NCBI GenBank assembly: GCA_934555865.1
Contig: CAKTFI010000001.1
Span: 1-64,000, forward strand
Direction: 5' to 3'
From: an uncultured Christensenellaceae bacterium
GTDB taxonomy: Bacteria; Bacillota; Clostridia; Christensenellales; Christensenellaceae
DNA: 64,000 bases
The translations under genes were made by a program, and so were the position numbers. Below, piece by piece: positions 33,217 through 42,954 of the stretch. The stretch's first letter is position 1; every line of letters begins with the position of its first letter. The notes beneath the pieces were generated by a model. That model searched no databases and was not told the DNA's origin. It saw only the letters and a program-made list of their open reading frames with translations.

Positions 33217-34713
33217 ATGAACAAACTGGAACGGACGACGCCCGCAGCGGCGGGGATCGATGCAAAACGGATGGAGGCAGCGCTTAAAAAGCTAGCGGCG
33301 CCGCGCTATGGCGCGCATGCCCTATTGGTGCTAAAGGGCGGCAAGGTCGTGGCTGAGCGGTACCGGGAACCGTACCGGGCGGGCAAGCTGCACAGCCTGT
33401 TTTCGGTGAGTAAGAGCTTTACGGCTGCGGCCATCGGCTTTGCCGAACAGGAGGGCCTACTGCGTCTAGAGGACTTCGTGACGGACTATTTCCCGGAATA
33501 CCTCCCCGCGCAGCCCTGCGAAAACATGCGGAAGCTGCGCATTTGGCACCTATTGACACTGTCGGCGGGATTTGACGCTGCGCCGGACGATTTCAAACGC
33601 AGATACCCGGGCGCAGTGGTCAACGACTTCCCCTATTCCTATGCGAATTTCCAATTTTCGGATACGGTCGATTGGGCAAAGGACTTCCTGCGCAGCTATG
33701 TCGCGGAGGAACCGGGGCAAAGGTTTCTCTATTCCAGCGCCTGCACCTATATGCTCTCGGCCATTTTGCAGAAGGCGGCGGGGCAGAGTTTGGAGGAATA
33801 CCTCGCCCCGCGCTTGTTTGCGCCGCTCGGGTTTTCCCGCGTATCGTGGCAGAAATGCAGCCAGGGCCGTAATGTGGGCGGATGGGGCATGAGCCTCTCG
33901 GCGGAGGACCTGGCCAAATTCGCGCAGTTCCTGCTGCAAAAGGGCGTCTGGGAAGGCAAGCAGCTTCTGAGCGCGGACTATATCGCGCGCATGACCTCGC
34001 CGCAGATCGCCATCGGCAACCGGTCGGCCAAGTGGGAAAAGCACTTCGGGTATCAGGTGTGGATCCTGGGGGAGGACGGCGACTACGCCGGGATCGGCGC
34101 GTTTGGGCAGATGTATGTTGTGTTCCCGGCGCAGGACGCCGTGTTTGTCATGCTGGGCGGGAGCCGCGCCTATATGCGGGCGCTGGATGTGCTGCTCGGG
34201 GACCTGAAGGAAGCGTTGCGCGGCGGAGATGCAGCGGAAGCCGTGTCTTCTTCGGCGGCGGGGGAACTGCCGCAGCTGTACCTGCCGGACGGCGTGAGCT
34301 CCTGGGATATGCCGTTGGCGCAGCAGTTTTCGGGCAAAAAATATGCCTTTTCACCCAACCTGTTCGGGATCACGGGCATGCAGTTCCAATTCGGTGCGGA
34401 GGATTCCCTCCGGTTGGAGGTCGCGGGCGAGTCGACGGAATTGAAGATTGGCGCGGGGTATTGGGAATACGGAAAAACAGCGGTGCGGGAAACGCCGCAG
34501 ACCGACACACATACGCAACTCCTGTTTTCCCGGGTCGCCTGCGCCGGTGCGTGGGAGGGTGAGGTATATCACCTTGTTCTGGTGTTCTACGAGACCTGCT
34601 ATGTGCTAGAGCTGTTCTGCACCTTCCATAATCACGGACTCTCCGTACGCACACGGCGCAATGTGGGATTTGTGGCGGAAGCAGACACGATGTTGCTGGG
34701 CATGCGGGTATAA
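33217..34713 (+). CDS. Serine hydrolase of the beta-lactamase/DD-peptidase family
   Basis: A 498-residue class C-type serine hydrolase. The nucleophile motif SxxK is S63-V-S-K66 (LFSVSKSFTAA) and the Tyr motif is YSSACTYM near residue 172. The C-terminal third (from about residue 350) is an extra beta-rich domain. No signal peptide is seen, so this is probably a cytosolic esterase/amidase rather than a penicillin-binding protein. TATAAT at 33177-33182 gives a plausible -10. Confidence 0.82.
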   Translation: MNKLERTTPAAAGIDAKRMEAALKKLAAPRYGAHALLVLKGGKVVAERYREPYRAGKLHSLFSVSKSFTAAAIGFAEQEGLLRLEDFVTDYFPEYLPAQPCENMRKLRIWHLLTLSAGFDAAPDDFKRRYPGAVVNDFPYSYANFQFSDTVDWAKDFLRSYVAEEPGQRFLYSSACTYMLSAILQKAAGQSLEEYLAPRLFAPLGFSRVSWQKCSQGRNVGGWGMSLSAEDLAKFAQFLLQKGVWEGKQLLSADYIARMTSPQIAIGNRSAKWEKHFGYQVWILGEDGDYAGIGAFGQMYVVFPAQDAVFVMLGGSRAYMRALDVLLGDLKEALRGGDAAEAVSSSAAGELPQLYLPDGVSSWDMPLAQQFSGKKYAFSPNLFGITGMQFQFGAEDSLRLEVAGESTELKIGAGYWEYGKTAVRETPQTDTHTQLLFSRVACAGAWEGEVYHLVLVFYETCYVLELFCTFHNHGLSVRTRRNVGFVAEADTMLLGMRV

Positions 34714-35295
34714 GGAACCGCATATTCGAGCAAAAGAAAAGGCCGGCGAATGCCGGCCGAGACAAATTTGCCATGCTTGTCAACACGCGATCCGGATTTA
34801 CCCGCGATCGGAGCCTATAGGGAAATGAATACTCATCATACAGTTAACGAGAAAGTGCAAAATTCCTTCCGCCTGCGGAAAAGACCTATGCGCGCCCGAT
34901 GGACGCCGATGCATATCGCACAGAAGCACAGCCGGCAGCGGGAAAAAGTCAAAAAACGCTGCCCCATATCGCCATGTCCCCGTGAGAGGGAATTTTATTT
35001 ATTCGCCGAAAGTCCACGCAGCCTCCGCGTGGGAGCAACATTCCTCTTCGGCCACAGCTTCCTGCTGCATGGGACTCACCCCTTTCTAAAAAGTCAGAGA
35101 ATAAAAGAGTTAAGAATATATCGCTGGGGGATGGTAACGGCCCCTTGCTCTATGCTTATATATTCGGCGCGGAGGGCGGAAATCCTTCCCGAAAGGCAAA
35201 ACTTTTTGCGAAATCGGTGAAAAGTTAGGCGGGAGATATGATATAATGGAAAAGAAATTTATGGGAATCCAATTTTTGGGGAGAAAAAACAGTTT
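34714..35295. other. 580-bp intergenic region, mostly unassigned
   Basis: It holds a GC-rich inverted repeat (GGCCGGC GAAT GCCGGCC, 34749-34766 region) without a clear T-run, a long-loop inverted repeat (ggcagcg/cgctgcc, about 34933-34962), and a possible 23-residue peptide gene on the minus strand. I see no known RNA family or larger gene. Confidence 0.4.
34999..35070 (-). CDS. Possible 23-residue peptide
   Basis: On the minus strand ATG (35070) opens a 23-codon frame, MQQEAVAEEECCSHAEAAWT plus FGE, ended by TAA. An AAAGGGGTGAG ribosome site lies 5-6 bases upstream. The acidic N-terminal half and Cys-Cys/Trp-rich C-terminal half recall peptide precursors, but no maturation enzyme is adjacent, so this may be chance. 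Confidence 0.3.
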   Translation of the reverse strand: MQQEAVAEEECCSHAEAAWTFGE

Positions 35296-36177
35296 ATGAT
35301 AGAATTGAAGGAATTCACGTTGGACCTGAAGGAACGATACGAACAGATGCTGGGGGGCATCCCCACTTCGTTTTACCGTTTCAGCAACATCTATATGGCG
35401 AAGGACTGTTCGCACCTGCGCTATGCGGAGATCGACGGCGCATTTTGTGTCGTCGCGCTGCCGCCGACCTCGCCAGAGGACGCGTATGGCTTTTTCCCAC
35501 TGAATGCGGAGGAGTCCAAGCTGCGCCATGCGTTTTTGACGCTGCGCAAGGAACTCGGCATCGAGCGGTTCTATGTGCCGTCGGAGGTGCTGCCGCAGGT
35601 GGAGGCCGAATGCCCGGAGATGTTCGACATGGAGGCTTCCCGCGGGGACTTTGACTATGTGTACCGCACGCAGGACCTCATCGAATTGCCCGGGAAAAAG
35701 TACCACGGCAAGCGCAATCACCTCTCCAAATTCACCTCGACCTATGATTATGAATATGTGCCGCTCGACGGGCAAAATTTTTCGCAGTGTCAGCCGATGA
35801 TGGACGCCTGGTTTGCCGCGCACACGGATGTCAATACGCCGTTTTTTGACGAGGAGCAGGTCATCCACACCCTGATGGATAATTTCGACGCCCTCGGGCT
35901 GCGGGCCGGGGCGCTGCGCGTGAACGGGGAGATCTGCGCGTTCTCCATCGGCGAATTGACCGCGCCGGACACCGCGCACATCATCATCGAAAAGGCGGAT
36001 GTCCGCTATAACGGCGCGTACACGGCGATCAATCAGGAATTTTTGAAAAACGCCTGGGCGGAAACGCGCCTTGTCAACCGCGAGGAGGACATGGGGCACG
36101 AGGGCCTACGCAAGGCGAAGGAATCCTACCACCCGGTGCACTTCAACGAGGTATACAAACTGAGCTTCAAAAACTGA
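35296..36177 (+). CDS. DUF2156 / phosphatidylglycerol lysyltransferase C-terminal domain protein
   Basis: A 293-residue soluble protein of the LPG_synthase_C (DUF2156) family, which has a tandem GNAT fold and in MprF transfers an aminoacyl group to lipid. The membrane domain of MprF is absent, so the acceptor here is unknown. Recognisable segments are GKKYHGKRNHLSKF (about residues 135-148), LRVNGEICAFSIGE and YNGAYTAINQEF. One of only two ACGT sites in the whole window lies in codons 8-9. A terminator follows. Confidence 0.82.
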   Translation: MIELKEFTLDLKERYEQMLGGIPTSFYRFSNIYMAKDCSHLRYAEIDGAFCVVALPPTSPEDAYGFFPLNAEESKLRHAFLTLRKELGIERFYVPSEVLPQVEAECPEMFDMEASRGDFDYVYRTQDLIELPGKKYHGKRNHLSKFTSTYDYEYVPLDGQNFSQCQPMMDAWFAAHTDVNTPFFDEEQVIHTLMDNFDALGLRAGALRVNGEICAFSIGELTAPDTAHIIIEKADVRYNGAYTAINQEFLKNAWAETRLVNREEDMGHEGLRKAKESYHPVHFNEVYKLSFKN

Positions 36178-36188
36178 GTAGGATGCGG

Positions 36189-36217
36189 ACTGCCGGCCCT
36201 GGGCCGGCAGTTTTTTT
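36189..36217 (+). terminator. Terminator after the DUF2156 gene
   Basis: A perfect CTGCCGGCCC/GGGCCGGCAG stem is followed by T7. Confidence 0.95.
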
Positions 36218-36277
36218 GCATAGCGCGGGAAAAATCTGCCAATACTAACGGAAAAGATTGGAAAGGCAGATCGAAAA

Positions 36278-36790
36278 ATGCGAAGAATTTGCGGAATGCT
36301 GTTGGTGCTTTGTTTGCTGCTGCCGCCGTTGGCGAATGCGATCGACCCCCTGCGGCTGCATGTGATCGCGAACAGCGACTCCCCGGCGGATCAGCGGGTG
36401 AAATTGGCGGTACGCGACCAGATCCTTGCAGAGCATGGCGAGGACTTCCGGGCGTGTAAGAACAAGGCTGCGGCCGAAGAGGCAGCCCGGCGGGAAGCAG
36501 AGGCGCTGCGGGAAACGGCGGATGCCGTTTTGCGGGCAGAGGGCGTTTCCTATCGGGCGACGGTGGAGGTAACGGAGGCCGCCTTTCCGGACAAGCAATA
36601 CGAAGGCCTTGTGTATCCGGCGGGAGACTACGACGCAGTGCGGGTCGTGCTGGGCGAGGGCGCGGGCGCAAACTGGTGGTGCGTGATGTTCCCGCCACTC
36701 TGCCTCCTGTCGGACGAGGGGGCGGGGGAAGAGGTGGAATATACCTCACTGCTGCTCGAATGGTTAGGGCAGTTGTTCCAATGGGAATGA
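36278..36790 (+). CDS. spoIIR: Stage II sporulation protein R
   Basis: A 170-residue secreted signalling protein that the forespore exports to trigger pro-sigma-E processing by SpoIIGA in the mother cell. It has a signal peptide (MLLVLCLLLPPLANA, about residues 7-21), the family hallmark LRLHVIANSDSPADQ right after it, and the C-terminal YPAGDYDAVRVVLGEGAGAN plus WWCVMFPPLC block. Sigma-F control is expected, but I could not fix a sigma-F promoter. It is a stand-alone gene. Confidence 0.92.
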   Translation: MRRICGMLLVLCLLLPPLANAIDPLRLHVIANSDSPADQRVKLAVRDQILAEHGEDFRACKNKAAAEEAARREAEALRETADAVLRAEGVSYRATVEVTEAAFPDKQYEGLVYPAGDYDAVRVVLGEGAGANWWCVMFPPLCLLSDEGAGEEVEYTSLLLEWLGQLFQWE

Positions 36791-36844
36791 AAGATTGAAA
36801 ATTGAAAAAATTCGTAAAAAAAGAAGATTTCGGGAAAGAAATAC

Positions 36845-36871
36845 TTGCAAAAACGGAAAAGGTAGTATACT
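36845..36871 (+). promoter_or_regulatory. Candidate promoter of the DUF1934-MBL operon
   Basis: TTGCAA (36845-36850) and TATACT (36866-36871) have a short 15-bp spacer. Confidence 0.4.
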
Positions 36872-36910
36872 ATTGTACAAATAAAAATGAAACGGAAATC
36901 ATAGGAAACA

Positions 36911-37372
36911 ATGGAGAATGTTGTCATCAATGTAGTAGGCAGCCTGACGCGGTGGGGCCAGACGGAGGAGACGGAATTCTTCACCCGGGGCACCGTGGAA
37001 ATGCAGGATGAACAAACAGTTCTTTCATACCTCGGAACGGGCGGAGAGGACGACCGGATGGAGATCACGCTGTCCGGCGGGGAAGTCACGCTGAAAAAGC
37101 CGGAATCCCGAACCGGCGACGCGGCGATCGTGGTACTGCGGGAAAAGCAGGCGTACTCCAGCTTCTATCACACGCCGGTGGGGGTCGTGGCCGTGCAGGT
37201 CTACCCGACGCTGGTGCATGTGCAAAAGGAAGCGGAACAGGGAAAGATCGAACTCGAATATATCACGAGCATTGCAGATACGCAGGCAGTCAACCGGCTG
37301 CGGGTGGAATATGCCCGGCGATACAGGGATATACAGAAAATGAAACGGGGAGGAGAAAACAATGGTCATTGA
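36911..37372 (+). CDS. DUF1934 (YwiB-like) beta-barrel protein
   Basis: A 153-residue protein of the DUF1934/YwiB family, a small calycin-like beta-barrel of unknown function that is widespread in Bacillota. The central EKQAYSSFYHTPVGVVAVQV and C-terminal LEYITSIAD segments are typical. The 3' end overlaps the start of the metallo-hydrolase gene by 11 bases, so the two are translated together. Confidence 0.75.
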   Translation: MENVVINVVGSLTRWGQTEETEFFTRGTVEMQDEQTVLSYLGTGGEDDRMEITLSGGEVTLKKPESRTGDAAIVVLREKQAYSSFYHTPVGVVAVQVYPTLVHVQKEAEQGKIELEYITSIADTQAVNRLRVEYARRYRDIQKMKRGGENNGH

Positions 37373-38021
37373 ATGGATTGCACATGCTTGCTTTCGGGTA
37401 ACGCTGGAGGACGGGAGATGTCTTGTATTTGACCCATTTTGCAATATTGGTTATCAGATGCCGAAGATCCGGGCGGACCTGGTGACGGTGAGCCACGGGC
37501 ATTTTGATCATAACGCGGTGGAGGCGCTTGCGGGGGATTTCCGGGTGTTCGACAAGGCCGGAGACTATGCGGCGGATGGCGTGGAGATCCGGGGGATCCC
37601 GAGCTTTCACGACGACGCGCACGGCGAAAAGCGCGGCGGGAACCTGATCTTTCAGGTGCGGGCCGAGGGGCTCACGCTCACCCATCTGGGCGACCTTGGG
37701 CATCTGCCGGACGAGGCGCTCTATGAAAAGCTTGCGGGGACGGATGTGCTCATGATCCCGATCGGCGGGAACTATACGATCGACGCGGCGCAGGCCTTTG
37801 AGATCTGCCGCCGGGTGGAACCGAACATCATCCTGCCCATGCACTATAAGACGCCGGGACTCACGGTGGATGTCGCGCGGCGGCACCTGTTTGAAGAAGC
37901 CGTGAAGGGGCATTTCGACTGCTCGCAGCTCGGCAAGAGCGAATTTTCCTATGTCGCGGCGGACAAGAAGAAGCGGACGCGCGTGATCTGGATGGATCCG
38001 TCGGCGCAGCAGGAAGTGTAA
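37362..38021 (+). CDS. MBL-fold metal-dependent hydrolase (UPF0173-like)
   Basis: A 219-residue metallo-beta-lactamase-fold protein. The metal motif HGHFDH (SHGHFDHNAVEAL, about residues 45-57), later His (GIPSFHDD), Asp (LGDLGHL) and the final HYKTPG His are visible, as in YtkL-type UPF0173 hydrolases. The substrate is unknown. The frame starts at ATG 37362 inside the preceding gene, with GGGGAGGAG 5-6 bases upstream. Confidence 0.82.
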   Translation: MVIEWIAHACFRVTLEDGRCLVFDPFCNIGYQMPKIRADLVTVSHGHFDHNAVEALAGDFRVFDKAGDYAADGVEIRGIPSFHDDAHGEKRGGNLIFQVRAEGLTLTHLGDLGHLPDEALYEKLAGTDVLMIPIGGNYTIDAAQAFEICRRVEPNIILPMHYKTPGLTVDVARRHLFEEAVKGHFDCSQLGKSEFSYVAADKKKRTRVIWMDPSAQQEV

Positions 38022-38023
38022 AG

Positions 38024-38053
38024 AAAACCGGAGAGCGTTCTCCGGTTTTTTTG
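38024..38053 (+). terminator. Terminator of the DUF1934-MBL operon
   Basis: The stem AAAACCGGAGA/TCTCCGGTTTT has loop GCGT and a T7 run. Confidence 0.95.
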
Positions 38054-38093
38054 TGCGGTTTTTAGGAACTTTCCGCGAAAAAGCGAACATTCC

Positions 38094-38122
38094 TTGACAA
38101 TTCCCCGGGGATTCTCCATAAT
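38094..38122 (+). promoter_or_regulatory. Promoter of rho with a ~130-base leader
   Basis: TTGACA (38094-38099) and CATAAT (38117-38122) have a 17-bp spacer. The long leader before the start codon (38252) includes a gtccggcgcgtccggac inverted repeat and pyrimidine-rich stretches, a setting where Rho could limit its own synthesis. Confidence 0.75.
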
Positions 38123-38251
38123 AGAGGCAATTCGTTTTATTTTTGTTTTCTTTCCAAAGAAAGTCCGGCGCGTCCGGACCGATCTGTCATCGCCCGAGGC
38201 GGGCGGAATACACGAAAACCCTATTCGAAAATCCAGTGAACGGAGAATGAT

Positions 38252-39682
38252 ATGGAAGTGGAGAACCTTTCCAAGAAAACCCTGGCTGATCTGCGCGAGA
38301 TCGCCAAGATGGCGGGGATAAAGTCTGTCACCGTCTACCGCAAGGACCAGCTGCTGCAAAAGCTGATGGCCTTGCAGGCGGCGCAGGAGCAGGCCCCGAC
38401 ACAGCCGGAGGAGGCGGCTCGCCCGGCGGGTGCGCCCCGGGAGGCGGAGGCCCCCAGGGAGGAAGCGCGGCCCGCGCGCGGAGAGCGGCATGCGCGGCAG
38501 CGGCAGGAGGCCCGGAGCGAGGCGGACGGCGAGGCAGAGGGTATCCTGGAGATCCACCCGGACGGATATGGCTTCCTGCGCAAGGAAAACTATCTGCCCG
38601 GCAGCAAGGATGTCTATGTGTCCATGATGCAGATCCGCAAGCTGGGGCTGCGGCCGGGCGACAAGATCTCCGGCAAGACGCGCTCGCCCAAGGAGGCGGA
38701 CCGCCTGCTGGCCATGCTGTATGTGGACACGATCAACGGCTTTCCGGTGCGGCAGTGCTTTCACCGGCCGAATTTTGACGATCTGACGCCGATCTTCCCG
38801 GAGGAGCGCTATACGCTGGAGCGCGCGGGCGAGGACGGCGACCTGTCCATCCGCCTCATCGACCTGGCGGCGCCGATCGGCCGGGGACAGCGCGGGCTCA
38901 TCGTCGCGCCGCCCAAAGCGGGCAAGACGACGATCTTAAAAAAGATCGCCAACCGCATCACGGAAAACTACCCGGACACGGAGCTGTTGGTGCTGCTCAT
39001 CGACGAGCGCCCGGAGGAAGTGACGGATATGCAGCGCTCGATCCGGGGGGATGTCATCTATTCGACCTTTGACGAGCGCCCGGAAAACCACACCCGCGTG
39101 TCCGAGATGGTCATCGAGCGGGCCAAGCGGCTGGTCGAGCACGGCAAGGATGTCGTGATCCTCCTGGACAGCATCACGCGGCTGGTGCGGGCGTATAACC
39201 TGACGGTGCCGCCGTCGGGGCGGACGCTCTCGGGCGGGCTGGATCCGGCGGCGCTGTATAAGCCGAAGCGGTTTTTCGGCGCGGCGCGCAACATCGAGCA
39301 CGGCGGCAGCCTCACGATCCTGGCGACGGCGCTTATAGAGACGGGCAGCCGGATGGACGATATCATCTTTGAGGAATTCAAGGGCACGGGGAATATGGAG
39401 CTGCATCTGGACCGGCGGCTGTCGGAAAAGCGGATCTTCCCGGCGCTCGACCTGGCAAAGTCCGGGACGCGCAGAGAAGAAAAGCTCCTAAGCCCGGAGG
39501 AGCTGGAGGGCGTGTGGGTCATGCGCCGCAGCCTGGCGGCCGGGGAATCGACCGAGGGGATCGAGGCGGTGCTCTCCATGCTTTCCCGGACGCGGAGCAA
39601 CGCGGAATTTTTGAAATTGTTACAGGATGGGCAGCGCAGCCTGGAAAAGCAGGGCTACCGGATGAACAATTCTCGCCATTGA
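38252..39682 (+). CDS. rho: Transcription termination factor Rho
   Basis: A 476-residue hexameric RNA helicase that ends transcription. A Rho_N domain (residues about 3-40) is followed by an Arg/Glu/Ala-rich low-complexity insert (about 48-95), the RNA-binding cold-shock-like domain (ILEIHPDGYGFLR), and the ATPase with Walker A PPKAGKTT and the Q/R-loop region. GGAG is 6 bases before the ATG. It leads a conserved cluster of translation genes. The basic-acidic insert is longer than in short Rho proteins. Confidence 0.97.
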   Translation: MEVENLSKKTLADLREIAKMAGIKSVTVYRKDQLLQKLMALQAAQEQAPTQPEEAARPAGAPREAEAPREEARPARGERHARQRQEARSEADGEAEGILEIHPDGYGFLRKENYLPGSKDVYVSMMQIRKLGLRPGDKISGKTRSPKEADRLLAMLYVDTINGFPVRQCFHRPNFDDLTPIFPEERYTLERAGEDGDLSIRLIDLAAPIGRGQRGLIVAPPKAGKTTILKKIANRITENYPDTELLVLLIDERPEEVTDMQRSIRGDVIYSTFDERPENHTRVSEMVIERAKRLVEHGKDVVILLDSITRLVRAYNLTVPPSGRTLSGGLDPAALYKPKRFFGAARNIEHGGSLTILATALIETGSRMDDIIFEEFKGTGNMELHLDRRLSEKRIFPALDLAKSGTRREEKLLSPEELEGVWVMRRSLAAGESTEGIEAVLSMLSRTRSNAEFLKLLQDGQRSLEKQGYRMNNSRH

Positions 39683-39704
39683 AGAAAAAATTCACAAAAA
39701 TCCC

Positions 39705-39733
39705 TTGCATTGCCGAGGGTTTCTAGGTATACT
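39705..39733 (+). promoter_or_regulatory. Promoter of rpmE
   Basis: TTGCAT (39705-39710) and TATACT (39728-39733) have a 17-bp spacer. Confidence 0.7.
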
Positions 39734-39769
39734 ATTTATGCTTACTATAAAAGGAAGAGGTGAATGCTA

Positions 39770-39970
39770 ATGAAGCCTAATATACATCCTCAGTACGGAG
39801 AATGCGTTGTAAAGTGCGCATGCGGCGAAACCTTCGTGACCGGCTCCGTCAAGAAAGAGATGAAGGTCGATGTCTGCTCCAAGTGCCATCCGTTCTTTAC
39901 GGGCAAACAGAAGCTCGTGGATACAGGTGGGCGTGTGGACCGTTTCAAGAAGAGATACGGAATCGATTAA
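39770..39970 (+). CDS. rpmE: Large ribosomal subunit protein bL31 (zinc-binding type)
   Basis: A 66-residue ribosomal protein with the zinc ligands CxC near residue 16 and [10 protein letters not shown] near residue 36, so it is the C+ (zinc-binding) form. I start it at ATG 39770 because AAGAGGTG is then 5-7 bases upstream; the alternative ATG at 39764 is too close. It has its own promoter and terminator just after rho. Confidence 0.95.
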   Translation: MKPNIHPQYGECVVKCACGETFVTGSVKKEMKVDVCSKCHPFFTGKQKLVDTGGRVDRFKKRYGID

Positions 39971-39983
39971 TGTATCAAAAAAT

Positions 39984-40008
39984 AGACCGCCTGTCGGTCT
40001 GTTTTTTT
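39984..40008 (+). terminator. Terminator after rpmE
   Basis: AGACCG/CGGTCT with a short loop is followed by G and T7. Confidence 0.85.
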
Positions 40009-40040
40009 ATATACGAAAAATTGACGGAGAAAGGCGAACG

Positions 40041-41036
40041 ATGAAGAAAAGTTCTGTGGGCGGGCAGGGCGTGATGGACGGCATCATGATGCGCTCGCCA
40101 AAAAAGAGCGCTCTCGCGGTCCGCAAGGCGGATGGGGAGATCGAATTAAAGGTCTGGGAAAATAAGCAGCATACCTCGGTGTTTTATAAGATTCCGGTCG
40201 TGCGGGGCGTGCTTTCGTTTATCGATATGATGGTGGGGGGTGTGCGCGTGCTCGCGGATTCGGCCAAGATGGCCGGCGCGGCAGAGGAGGATTATGCACC
40301 CTCGAAATTGGAACAGGCGATCGCCAAAAAGACGGGCAAGGCGGCGGAGGATGTCATGATCTTCTTCGCCGTGCTGGTGGCACTTGGGCTGGCGGTCGGG
40401 TTATTCTTCGTGCTGCCGACGCTGATCACCGGGCTGTTCCGGCGGGCAATTCAAAGCCGGTTTTTGATCAATCTCTTGGACGGCTGCATCCGGATCGTCA
40501 TTTTTCTCGCCTATATTTTGGCGGTGTCCCTGCTCCCGGACATCAAGACGGTGTTTCGCTATCACGGGGCGGAACACAAGACGATCTTCTGCTATGAAAA
40601 CGACCTGCCGCTCTGCGTGGAAAATGTGGCGCCGCAAAAGCGCCTGCACCCGCGCTGCGGGACGAGTTACCTGCTGCTCGTCATGGTGATCTCAACACTC
40701 GTCTATTCCTGCGTGCCAGTGGGTGATTCATTGCTGCTGCGCATGGGCGTGCGCATCCTGCTGCTCCCGCTGGTGGCCGGGGTGTCGTATGAGGTCTTGA
40801 AGCTGCTGGCCAAGGGTGATAGCCTGTTCGTGCGCATCCTGCGCTGGCCGGGGCTGCAATTGCAGCGCCTGACGACGGCGGAACCGGATGCAGGTATGAT
40901 GGAGGTGGCGATTGTCGCCTTTGAGGCGGCACTCGGCGAAAAGTCGCCGGAAGAAGTGGAGGCGCTTCGCGTCCGCTATGCCCGGGGCGAAGCGGCGGCG
41001 CGGCAGGAAGCGCAGGAGCTCCATGCGCAGGCTTGA
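40041..41036 (+). CDS. yqhQ: DUF1385 membrane protein (YqhQ-like)
   Basis: A 331-residue protein of the DUF1385/YqhQ family, common in Bacillota and of unknown function. The hallmark GGQGVMDGIMMRSP begins near residue 7, and VFRYHGAEHKTIFCYE is the central conserved block. There are three to five hydrophobic helices (about 107-130, 150-172, 217-236). GGAGAAAGG precedes the ATG at the right distance. The end overlaps prmC by 14 bases. Confidence 0.85.
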   Translation: MKKSSVGGQGVMDGIMMRSPKKSALAVRKADGEIELKVWENKQHTSVFYKIPVVRGVLSFIDMMVGGVRVLADSAKMAGAAEEDYAPSKLEQAIAKKTGKAAEDVMIFFAVLVALGLAVGLFFVLPTLITGLFRRAIQSRFLINLLDGCIRIVIFLAYILAVSLLPDIKTVFRYHGAEHKTIFCYENDLPLCVENVAPQKRLHPRCGTSYLLLVMVISTLVYSCVPVGDSLLLRMGVRILLLPLVAGVSYEVLKLLAKGDSLFVRILRWPGLQLQRLTTAEPDAGMMEVAIVAFEAALGEKSPEEVEALRVRYARGEAAARQEAQELHAQA

Positions 41037-41889
41037 GGCGCTGCGCCTGTTTCGGGCGCGGCTGGAGAGCTTTGGCCTCCCGCCCGAGGAAGCGCAGGCC
41101 GAAGCGCGCTATGCGCTTGCTACTGTGCTGGATTGCTCGGTGGGGCAGCTGTACCTGGAGGGGCAGCGGGAGGTGAGCGCGTCCGCCGAAGCGCGCCTTG
41201 CCGAGATCCTGCGCCGCCGGGAACAAAAGGAACCGCTCGCCTATATCCTGGGCGAGCGTTCTTTTATGGGCCTTTCCTTCTTCGTGCGGTCGGGGGTGCT
41301 CATCCCGCGGCAGGAGACCGAGCTGCTGGTGGAGCAGGCGCTTCGAAAGATCCGCACGGAAGGGCTGCGGCGCGTGCTCGATCTGTGCACGGGTTCCGGC
41401 TGTATCGCGGTGAGCCTGGCCAAGCTCGGCGGGGCAGAGGTCTGCGCGTCGGACATCAGTCCGGAGGCGTTGGAGGTCGCACGCATCAATGCGCAGCGGC
41501 AGCAGGTTGAGGTCAGGTTTGTGCAAAGCGACCTGTTTGAAAACCTGCCGGAAAGATATGATCTCATCACGGCGAACCCGCCGTACATCACGCGGGCAGC
41601 CTATGCCGGCCTTGCGCCGGAGGTGAGGGACTATGAGCCCCGATTGGCCCTGCTGGGCGGGGAGGATGGACTAGATCTCTATCGCCGCATCGCCCGGGAG
41701 GCGCCCAGGCACCTGCGGGCGGGCGGATACCTGGCGCAGGAGATCGGATATGACCAGGCGGAGGCGGTCGAACGCCTCCTTTCGGCACAGGGATTTGCCG
41801 AGGTGCGCCTGGAGCGGGACTATGCCGGGCTGGACAGGATTCTCTGGGCGCGCTGGCTAGGGAACAGGAGCGAGGAAACGGATGTTTGA
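41023..41889 (+). CDS. prmC: Peptide chain release factor N(5)-glutamine methyltransferase
   Basis: A 288-residue SAM-dependent methyltransferase that methylates the Gln of the GGQ motif in release factors. The SAM loop is [16 protein letters not shown] and the catalytic NPPY motif (TANPPYI) is near residue 185. It begins inside the end of yqhQ (AGGAG 4 bases upstream) and ends 8 bases inside prfA, its substrate gene, so the enzyme and target are translationally coupled. Confidence 0.95.
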   Translation: MRRLEALRLFRARLESFGLPPEEAQAEARYALATVLDCSVGQLYLEGQREVSASAEARLAEILRRREQKEPLAYILGERSFMGLSFFVRSGVLIPRQETELLVEQALRKIRTEGLRRVLDLCTGSGCIAVSLAKLGGAEVCASDISPEALEVARINAQRQQVEVRFVQSDLFENLPERYDLITANPPYITRAAYAGLAPEVRDYEPRLALLGGEDGLDLYRRIAREAPRHLRAGGYLAQEIGYDQAEAVERLLSAQGFAEVRLERDYAGLDRILWARWLGNRSEETDV

Positions 41890-42952
41890 AAAATTGGAGG
41901 CGCTGAGGGCGCGATATGAGGAACTGTCCCGGCAGCTGGCAGACCCGGCGGTGATCGCCGATCAGGAAGTGTGGCGCAGGGGGATGCGTGAGCACGCGGA
42001 GCTGGAAGAAATCGTGCAGAACTACGAGGAGTATTTACGGCGCAGGCGCGAAATCGAGGAGCTGGAGGCATTGCTGCGCGAAGAGGCGGACGAGGAGCTG
42101 CGCGCCCTGGCGGCGGAGGAGCTGACGGAAGCCAAGGCGGCGCAGGCGGCGCTCACGGAAACGCTCAAGCGGCTGCTCATCCCGAAGGACCCGAACGACG
42201 AGAAAAATGTCATCCTGGAGATCCGCGCGGGGACGGGCGGCGAGGAGGCGGCGCTCTTTGGGGCGGATCTTTTGCGCATGTACACGCGCTATGCGGAACG
42301 GCACGGTTTTTCGATGGAGATGCTTTCCTCGAACTTTACGGAGCTGGGCGGCGTCAAGGAAGCGGTCCTCTGCGTCGCGGGCAAGAGCGCGTTTTCCCGG
42401 TTGAAGTATGAAAGCGGGGTGCACCGCGTGCAGCGCGTGCCCGAGACCGAGACGCAGGGGCGCATCCATACCTCGGCGGCGACGGTGGCGGTGCTGCCGG
42501 AGGCAGAGGAAGTGGATGTGCAGATCGCCCCGAACGACATCCGCATCGATGTGTTCCACGCGAGCGGGCACGGCGGGCAGTCCGTCAACACGACGGACTC
42601 TGCGGTACGCATCACGCACCTACCCACCGGCATGATCGTGACCTGCCAGGACGAAAAATCGCAGCTCAAGAACAAGGAAAAGGCGATGAAGGTGCTCTAT
42701 AGCCGCCTGTATGATCTGACAAAGCAGGCGGCGGACGCCGAGCACGCGAAGAACCGTCGCGACCAGATCGGCAGCGGCGACCGCAGCGAGCGCATCCGCA
42801 CCTATAATTTCCCGCAGGGGCGGGTGACGGATCACCGCATCGGGCTCACGATCTACCGGCTGGAAGCCTTTTTGGACGGCGACATGGACGAGATCATCGA
42901 GGCGCTCATCTATGCGGACAAGGAAGCGCAGCTTAGGGAAGTGCAGGAATAG
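41882..42952 (+). CDS. prfA: Peptide chain release factor 1
   Basis: A 356-residue factor that recognises UAA/UAG. The stop-recognition tripeptide is PET (residues 187-189, PxT type) and the peptidyl-tRNA hydrolysis motif GGQ is at 231-233 ([15 protein letters not shown]). It sits directly downstream of prmC and two bases upstream of tsaC. Length is normal. Confidence 0.97.
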   Translation: MFEKLEALRARYEELSRQLADPAVIADQEVWRRGMREHAELEEIVQNYEEYLRRRREIEELEALLREEADEELRALAAEELTEAKAAQAALTETLKRLLIPKDPNDEKNVILEIRAGTGGEEAALFGADLLRMYTRYAERHGFSMEMLSSNFTELGGVKEAVLCVAGKSAFSRLKYESGVHRVQRVPETETQGRIHTSAATVAVLPEAEEVDVQIAPNDIRIDVFHASGHGGQSVNTTDSAVRITHLPTGMIVTCQDEKSQLKNKEKAMKVLYSRLYDLTKQAADAEHAKNRRDQIGSGDRSERIRTYNFPQGRVTDHRIGLTIYRLEAFLDGDMDEIIEALIYADKEAQLREVQE

Positions 42953-42954
42953 AC

